The notes under the pieces were generated by a model. The model worked only from the letters and a program-made list of their open reading frames with translations, searched no databases and had not been told where the DNA came from. A DNA stretch of 25,637 bases. Origin: a virus. How positions within the stretch are numbered: position 1 is the stretch's first letter; each line of letters opens with the position of its first letter. The stretch is from the IMG/VR virus record IMGVR_UViG_3300032118_002615, positions 1-25,637 of that record; one strand, written 5' to 3'. The position numbers were made by a program, and so were the translations under genes. Shown piece by piece: positions 21,049-25,637 of this stretch.

Positions 21049-22062
21049 ATGCTAAATATAATCCACGAATTATGTCAATTAGACTACGGCGGCGCAGAGA
21101 AGGTCGTTCGCAACATCGCAAAGTTCGATAAGAAGAACAGTCATACCGTAATTGCCTACAAGGACGGCCCATTCCGGAAGGAACTGGAGGCCGCAGGGGC
21201 GACGGTGATCATCGCGCCGAAGGAAAAAGAAGAGGAGGTATCTTTCGAGATAGACTTAATCCATATACATTCGGGCGGCGCAATGAGCGAGATGGCCCTC
21301 AGCATGGGAAAGCGGTTCCCGGTGATAGAGACCATTCACTCCCCCATCAGATCGCCCATGCCCGGGGAATTTATCAGGCAGCGCGTGGGGGTGACGGATG
21401 CCGTCTCAAGGATAAATGCCAACTGCGTCACCATACACAACGGCGTGGACTTCTCCACGCTGCAGGCGAACAGAAGCGTTGAGGAAATAAAGAGAGAGTT
21501 GGGCATCAGAAAAAACGTCCCTGTCATAGGTAGATTAGGAAGAGTCGGCAAAGACAAATGCTTAGAAGAGTGGCTACTTGCTTGTTATTACCTGCAAAGA
21601 CAGGGACTTGAATTCATCCCGCTGATAGTGGGAGGGGAAGCGTCGGGGCTTAACGGCTACATCGGCAAGCTGAAGTTGATGGCCGAATCGCTCCCGGTGA
21701 AGGGCGTGATCTGGGCCGGGCATAAAGACGACGTGGCGAACTACCTGCAGGCGATGGACGTATTCCTTTACCCTTCGCCGACCGAAGGCTTCGGCATGGT
21801 TTTTGTGGAAGCGATGCATGCCGGAGTGGTAGTGGTCACCTACGACAACGACGTGACCCGGGAAGTCGCCGGGGGCTTCGCGGTACTGGAAAGTAGCAAC
21901 ATTGCCGGGCTGATCTGTGGGGTGATGAAGGCCCTGGACGTGAATGTGCGCGACGCGATAATTCCGCTCGCGCAGAGCTGGGTCGAGGAGCAGTTCGACG
22001 CCGAAAGGATGTCGAAGGACTACCAGGATTTATATGAGAGGATAACGAAAGGGGCAAATTGA
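21049..22062 (+). CDS. GT4-family glycosyltransferase (GT-B fold)
   Basis: A 337-aa retaining-type glycosyltransferase. N-terminal Rossmann half with LDYGGAEKVV (acceptor loop) and IHIHSGGAMSE. C-terminal GT1/GT4 donor half with VIGRLGRVGKDKCLEEWL and the EX7E motif EGFGMVFVE (Glu246, Glu254). Such enzymes transfer a hexose or deoxyhexose from a nucleotide sugar, usually in surface polysaccharide assembly. SD AAGGAG before ATG 21049. A little shorter than the usual about 370 aa. Its stop overlaps the TTG start of the next gene. It separates two neck genes, as a cargo gene would. Confidence 0.92.
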   Translation: MLNIIHELCQLDYGGAEKVVRNIAKFDKKNSHTVIAYKDGPFRKELEAAGATVIIAPKEKEEEVSFEIDLIHIHSGGAMSEMALSMGKRFPVIETIHSPIRSPMPGEFIRQRVGVTDAVSRINANCVTIHNGVDFSTLQANRSVEEIKRELGIRKNVPVIGRLGRVGKDKCLEEWLLACYYLQRQGLEFIPLIVGGEASGLNGYIGKLKLMAESLPVKGVIWAGHKDDVANYLQAMDVFLYPSPTEGFGMVFVEAMHAGVVVVTYDNDVTREVAGGFAVLESSNIAGLICGVMKALDVNVRDAIIPLAQSWVEEQFDAERMSKDYQDLYERITKGAN

Positions 22063-22658
22063 GCGACCTTACTGATATCTTAAACGGCAGGGCGGACCTT
22101 AAGAGGTTCACCGCTAACCTTGTGGACAGGAAGGCCACCATAGCGGCGCCGTCCGTAGACAGGCAACCGGAGAAGAGTTGCAGGCTGGTGGTCGAAGTGG
22201 TAGGGGCCACAATATTGGCCGGGACGGTGGTCATCGCCGGCTCGACGAACGAGACGTTCTCCTTCGGCGCGGACGGCGTGACGGTCGGAGAGAAGAACTT
22301 CACGAGCCTGTCGGGTATCACCGTGGCCGGGATATCCAACGGCTTTATTGAGGTGCGCGCAGCCACGAAAACCGGCCAGGCCATAAACCAGGAAAAAACT
22401 ATCTATAGCAATATGCCGGTGAGATTCTATCCAGTGAAGATGAGCAATGTGGTGAAGATGATGGCGGCCGGGCAGCAGGATATCGCAAGGCATAAATTCA
22501 TGGCCGGACCGAACTACCCCGATATCCAGGTCAACGATTTCGTTTACGCCCTGTCGGGCGTTGCCGGCTTGACCCGGGGATGCGTGAGTTTTGTGGAAGG
22601 GTGCCTGGACTTCGACGGGGCGACTCATCATTACGAGGCTGAGGTAATTAAGATATAA
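22059..22658 (+). CDS. Probable head-closure/stopper-like neck protein
   Basis: A 199-aa protein starting at TTG 22059, which overlaps the TGA of the upstream gene (TTGA); GGGG nearby is a weak SD. N-terminal residues are helical (LTDILNGRADLKRFTANLVD), then a beta domain (SCRLVVEVVGATILAGTVVI, TNETFSFGADGVTVG), and the last part VNDFVYALSGVAGLTRGCVS with a final strand. The DIQVNDFVY...V segment recalls the small barrel of head-closure proteins (SPP1 gp16-like). Position after the adaptor and before a probable tail-completion gene agrees. No family-defining motif is visible, so this is partly positional. Confidence 0.45.
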   Translation: MSDLTDILNGRADLKRFTANLVDRKATIAAPSVDRQPEKSCRLVVEVVGATILAGTVVIAGSTNETFSFGADGVTVGEKNFTSLSGITVAGISNGFIEVRAATKTGQAINQEKTIYSNMPVRFYPVKMSNVVKMMAAGQQDIARHKFMAGPNYPDIQVNDFVYALSGVAGLTRGCVSFVEGCLDFDGATHHYEAEVIKI

Positions 22659-22667
22659 TGTTTATAG

Positions 22668-22690
22668 AGGCCTTTGGAGGCCTGAGGAGG
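22668..22690 (+). promoter_or_regulatory. Hairpin abutting a strong SD
   Basis: AGGCCT (22668-22673), loop TTGG, AGGCCT (22678-22683), immediately followed by GAGGAGG (22684-22690), 6 nt before ATG 22697. The hairpin would sit directly against the ribosome site and could tune translation. It also argues for ATG 22697 rather than 22658 as the start. Confidence 0.55.
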
Positions 22691-22696
22691 AAAGAT

Positions 22697-23038
22697 ATGG
22701 AAAGGTATCAGGAAGCAATATTCGGATTGGTAATTAAGGTAGAAATAAAACATGTCAAAGAGCATGAGTTATTTTTTGCTAAGATGGGCAGGCGCGCGAA
22801 AAATCCCCGGGAAAAAGATATCTGCGCTATGCGGGCAAGAGACTATTGGCAATGGGGTAACGCGCTTAGGTATTGTCTTGACCGTTTCAGGGAAGCATTG
22901 AAGATTGACGAGGCTAATTTCGGCAAAGTAAAGAAAGGGCAGATGGCTTTCCTAAAGAACAACAAACCGTCCGTGAAGATGTACCGAAAGGCACTCAAAG
23001 ATTTCCTTAAGGTACACCCGACCGGAGGTGCCTCATGA
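22697..23038 (+). CDS. Small neck-region protein of unknown function (113 aa)
   Basis: ATG 22697 has a strong SD. An upstream in-frame ATG (22658) would add 13 residues but overlaps the previous stop and lacks an SD. The product is mostly helical and basic (MERYQEAIFGLVIKVEIKHV, MRARDYWQWGNALRYCLDRF), with a Lys-rich end. No motif known to me. It lies between the putative stopper and a glycosyltransferase, ending in an ATGA overlap with the latter. It could be a structural neck component or a helper of the glycosyltransferase. Confidence 0.65.
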   Translation: MERYQEAIFGLVIKVEIKHVKEHELFFAKMGRRAKNPREKDICAMRARDYWQWGNALRYCLDRFREALKIDEANFGKVKKGQMAFLKNNKPSVKMYRKALKDFLKVHPTGGAS

Positions 23039-25371
23039 AATATTCAATAGTGATGATCTGCTATAATGGCGTGGACATAACCGCCAAATGCATACGGAGC
23101 GTACTCGAGCACAGCAAGGACTTCGAGTTTATCATCGTCGACAATGGGAGCACCGACGGCACGAAGGAGTACCTCGAGAGCATAGCGGCCAAGAACGGTA
23201 GCATCAGGTTGATCAGGATCGATGAGAACATGACGTTCTCCAAGGCGAACAACGTGGGGCTGAAACTGGCCCAGGGGAAACACGTGGCGATCATTAACAA
23301 CGATATCGTGGTCAATAAGGACTGGCTGGACAGGCTCTGCGATCACCTTTATAACATTCCCCTAAGCAACCTGGCCATGATCGGGCCGGTTTCCGGCTGC
23401 TCCAACGGCCGGCAGATGGTGGGACTCCAGGATCCCGAGGCCTGGTACCAGGCAAACCGAGGAAGGTGGGCGCATGCCGGGAAGCTCTTCGGATGGTGCA
23501 TGCTGATAAAGAAAAGCGCACTGGATGAGATAGGGGGATTCGACGAGCGATTCGTCAACGCCTACGAAGACAATGACCTTTGCCTGCGCCTATTGCTGGC
23601 GGGCTACAAGATGGCCATCGCCTACGACACCTACATCTACCACGCCGGCCAGGGCACCCTGAGAAGCACGCAGACAGAGAAGCAATATATAGAGAACGGG
23701 AAGGTCAACAGGGAAGTATTCTACGACAAATGGTACAGTCCGCGGCCCAGAAAACTCGTGGCCGTATACAGGACGAACGGAGGGAAATGGCTCGAGGAAT
23801 CGCTCAGGCAGACATCGAAGTTCGCCGACTCCATCGTGATACATTTCTGCAGGGCCCGGCAGAACGTAGACAAGGAGAGGCTTAAAAAGATATTGAAAGA
23901 CTTCCCCAAGATAGCGCACACCGAATTCTACGACGGCATCTTCCAGGAGGACTACGAACGCGGCCGGCTGCTTGAGATAGCATTGGAGATGCACGCCAAG
24001 GGGGAGGCCGACTGGTGCATATCGATTGACGATGACGAATTGTACGAAGATAAATTTATAGACCGGGTCCAGAAGATGATGTGCCCGCGCAATCCCGAGA
24101 TCATAGGATACTGGTGTCAATGGCGCACGATATGGGACAGGCGCGGAGACGACGAATACTGGAGGACCGATTCGACATTCGGCCGATTCTCTAACTATAG
24201 GTTTTTTAGGCTCATGAAAGGCCAGGAGATCCTCTCGAGGCATCCCGAGGGACACCATTGCGGATCGGCGCCGCTTATTGCGGAGGAGAATCTTAAATGG
24301 TGCAACATACGGGTTAAGCACATGGGCTACGACACGCATGAACAAAGGCAGAGGAAGTTCGACTTCTACCAGGCCAACGATCACTTCAAAACCAAAACCG
24401 ATATCGGCAACGACGACTACACGCACCTCATAGACAGAAATGTCACCTTGGAGAAGTACGTACCCGACAACGGCATCAGCCTGATCATGATGGTGAAGAA
24501 CGAGGAAGATGCCATCCTTGCCTGCCTTGAGGGTATTGCCCCGATCATCGACGAGTTCGTGGTAGTCGACACCGGATCGACCGATAGGACGAAGGAGATC
24601 CTGGAACGTTTCGCGGAGCATTCCCCCGTGCCGGTGAAGATTTTTGACCTCCCCTGGTGCGATAATTATTCCATACCCAGGAATTTTATCAAGAATTACG
24701 CTACTCAAAGATGGCTCCTGATGATGGACGCCGACGAAAGGTTCGAGTATGATGATCTCCGCAAGATTCAAGCACTAATCGAGAGAGAAGCCGAGGTAAT
24801 AATCTTCCATGTCATAAACTATATGAAGAAGACCAGAATGGGTGAGAAGCCGGTCTATGCCTCTACTCAAGCAGCCAGGCTCTTCCGCAACATTCCGGAG
24901 TTCTTCTTTGCGGGTCTGCTGCACGAGACGATCGAAGACTCGCTCAGCGCGTTGCAGATGCGCCGCAAGGTGTCCATCGAAATGTCACCAGTGGTCCTGC
25001 ACCATTACGGATACCTACGCCAGAAGAACCGAGTCAAGGAGAAGTTCGACTATTACGTCAAGCTGAACGAGCGGCAGATAGAGATCACAGAAGGTAAGGA
25101 TCCGCGGCCGTACTTTAATTTAGCATTGCATTGGATGCAGGAAAACGAACGCAAGAAGGCCATAGAGTGCTTCACGAAGGCTCTGGAATTGAACCCGAGC
25201 TTTTGGCATGCAAACGCGCAGATGGCGGCACTAAACATCCAAAGCGCCAAGGAATTCCTCGCCAGGACGCTTGAGAACATACCGCAGAATCACCCGTTCA
25301 AAAACGAGACCTGCGCGTTACTGGAATACCTCGAACAGCATAGCTTCGGGCACTTGAGACTGGAGGTCTGA
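23035..25371 (+). CDS. Multidomain glycosyltransferase: three GT2-like domains plus TPR
   Basis: A 778-aa protein. Domain 1 (about 1-215) is a complete GT2 of the rhamnosyltransferase type: SIVMICYNG, VDNGSTDGT (35-43), INND (DxD-like, about 87-90), GGFDERF and YEDNDLCLRL. Domain 2 (about 238-470) is a divergent GT-A-like domain with VAVYRTNGGKWLEESL and SIDDDE (330-335). Domain 3 (about 480-670) is another GT2 with SLIMMVKNEED, VVDTGSTDRT (510-519), MMDADERF (563-570) and LLHETIEDS. A TPR segment (about 690-730: ALHWMQENERKKAIECFTKALELNPS) closes it. GT2 plus TPR proteins build glycans or modify proteins; three active sites in one chain could add a short oligosaccharide. SD GGAGGTG; coupled to both neighbours. 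Confidence 0.88.
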   Translation: MKYSIVMICYNGVDITAKCIRSVLEHSKDFEFIIVDNGSTDGTKEYLESIAAKNGSIRLIRIDENMTFSKANNVGLKLAQGKHVAIINNDIVVNKDWLDRLCDHLYNIPLSNLAMIGPVSGCSNGRQMVGLQDPEAWYQANRGRWAHAGKLFGWCMLIKKSALDEIGGFDERFVNAYEDNDLCLRLLLAGYKMAIAYDTYIYHAGQGTLRSTQTEKQYIENGKVNREVFYDKWYSPRPRKLVAVYRTNGGKWLEESLRQTSKFADSIVIHFCRARQNVDKERLKKILKDFPKIAHTEFYDGIFQEDYERGRLLEIALEMHAKGEADWCISIDDDELYEDKFIDRVQKMMCPRNPEIIGYWCQWRTIWDRRGDDEYWRTDSTFGRFSNYRFFRLMKGQEILSRHPEGHHCGSAPLIAEENLKWCNIRVKHMGYDTHEQRQRKFDFYQANDHFKTKTDIGNDDYTHLIDRNVTLEKYVPDNGISLIMMVKNEEDAILACLEGIAPIIDEFVVVDTGSTDRTKEILERFAEHSPVPVKIFDLPWCDNYSIPRNFIKNYATQRWLLMMDADERFEYDDLRKIQALIEREAEVIIFHVINYMKKTRMGEKPVYASTQAARLFRNIPEFFFAGLLHETIEDSLSALQMRRKVSIEMSPVVLHHYGYLRQKNRVKEKFDYYVKLNERQIEITEGKDPRPYFNLALHWMQENERKKAIECFTKALELNPSFWHANAQMAALNIQSAKEFLARTLENIPQNHPFKNETCALLEYLEQHSFGHLRLEV

Positions 25372-25637
25372 TGCCGGTAAAGGGGGCGGACGTAGTTGGA
25401 AGGAATATAAAGTCATTCGGCGGCGGTTTCCTGAAGCACGTCAACAAGACGATGGTCAAGGTCAAGGTCTCCCTGGACAAGGAAGTGACGAAGAACATAA
25501 GCGTGGCCGACCACACGCAGAAGGAATTGGCCGCCATGGGACATCCTTACGCCAAGAGGCACGGATTGCATGGGAGTCCGATCCACGACCCATACTGGCT
25601 TATTCATACGCAGACGGGAACGCTCCTATCGGCTAAG
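25371..25637 (+). CDS. Probable tail-completion/head-tail joining protein, N-terminal part (runs off the window)
   Basis: ATG 25371 overlaps the TGA of the glycosyltransferase by 1 nt and is preceded by GGAGGT. The 89 visible residues contain no stop: MPVKGADVVGRNIKSFGGGF, then a Lys/Val-rich strand-helix region and HPYAKRHGLHGSPIHDPYWL, then HTQTGTLLSAK. The GxxxxxNI...F start and the late HTQTGTL-type motif (small residue, TGxL) are as in HK97 gp10-like tail-completion proteins. With stopper and adaptor genes upstream this fits the neck order. About half of the expected protein is present. Confidence 0.6.
   Translation, partial: MPVKGADVVGRNIKSFGGGFLKHVNKTMVKVKVSLDKEVTKNISVADHTQKELAAMGHPYAKRHGLHGSPIHDPYWLIHTQTGTLLSAK

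Noticed and set aside
22658-22696. ATG 22658 as the start of the small neck-region gene
   Set aside because: It overlaps the previous stop and has no SD, while ATG 22697 has GAGGAGG at good spacing.
23590-24771. Long ORF on the minus strand (393 aa) opposite the triple glycosyltransferase
   Set aside because: The plus strand encodes clear GT2 motifs throughout; the antisense frame is open because of GC-rich codon bias and has no SD or recognisable domain.
1-25637. Prophage attachment sites or integrase
   Set aside because: No flanking tRNA, no repeated borders and no recombinase gene could be seen in the window.

Overview
This window reads as the left (late, structural) arm of a tailed double-stranded DNA phage or prophage (Caudoviricetes). 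All genes lie on the + strand, tightly packed, with many ATGA/GTGA-type overlaps and strong Shine-Dalgarno (SD) sites. Nothing identifies the host with certainty. Sec signal peptides, SD-led translation, heavy use of AGG/AGA and ATA codons and surface-sugar genes fit an uncultured Gram-negative-type bacterium; an archaeal host is not excluded. No integrase, repressor, replication, lysis or tail genes are visible, so prophage versus free phage cannot be decided.

Layout. (1) 1-2.6 kb: end of a cold-shock protein, then two nucleotide-sugar genes (an RfbH/DdhC-like 3-dehydratase and an RmlB-like 4,6-dehydratase) and the stump of a cytidylyltransferase. (2) 2.58-4.04 kb: an AT-richer stretch of very small or broken genes, a conserved-looking unknown phage protein, a terminator, and two arrays of 5-bp units in which GGT is nearly fixed and the two preceding bases vary (NNGGT). 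A third related array (AGAGT x5) lies before the portal gene. (3) 4.04-12.18 kb: GC-rich packaging and head module: TerS, TerL, portal fused to a Mu gpF-type domain, a methyltransferase, a ChaB/prohead-protease/scaffold polyprotein with a probable nested scaffold start, a DUF2190 cement protein and a gpT-like major capsid protein, closed by a strong terminator. (4) 12.2 to about 19.0 kb: an AT-rich block between the capsid gene and the head-tail adaptor, holding exported or fibre-like proteins, a YkgJ-type cysteine-cluster protein, a DUF115 (MptE-like)-methyltransferase fusion and a radical SAM/SPASM enzyme. The composition change falls inside the 18.6-19.8 kb gene, which suggests mosaic recombination. 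(5) 19.8-25.6 kb: neck genes (adaptor, probable stopper, small unknown, start of a probable tail-completion protein) interleaved with a methyltransferase, a GT4 glycosyltransferase and a 778-aa protein with three GT2-like domains plus TPR.

Taken together, the phage seems to carry a sizeable carbohydrate and methyl modification kit threaded through its virion operon. The likely targets are its own fibres, which are rich in Ser, Thr and Asn, or the host surface glycan. This is inferred from gene content and order. The most unusual raw-sequence signal is the family of 5-bp phased arrays.
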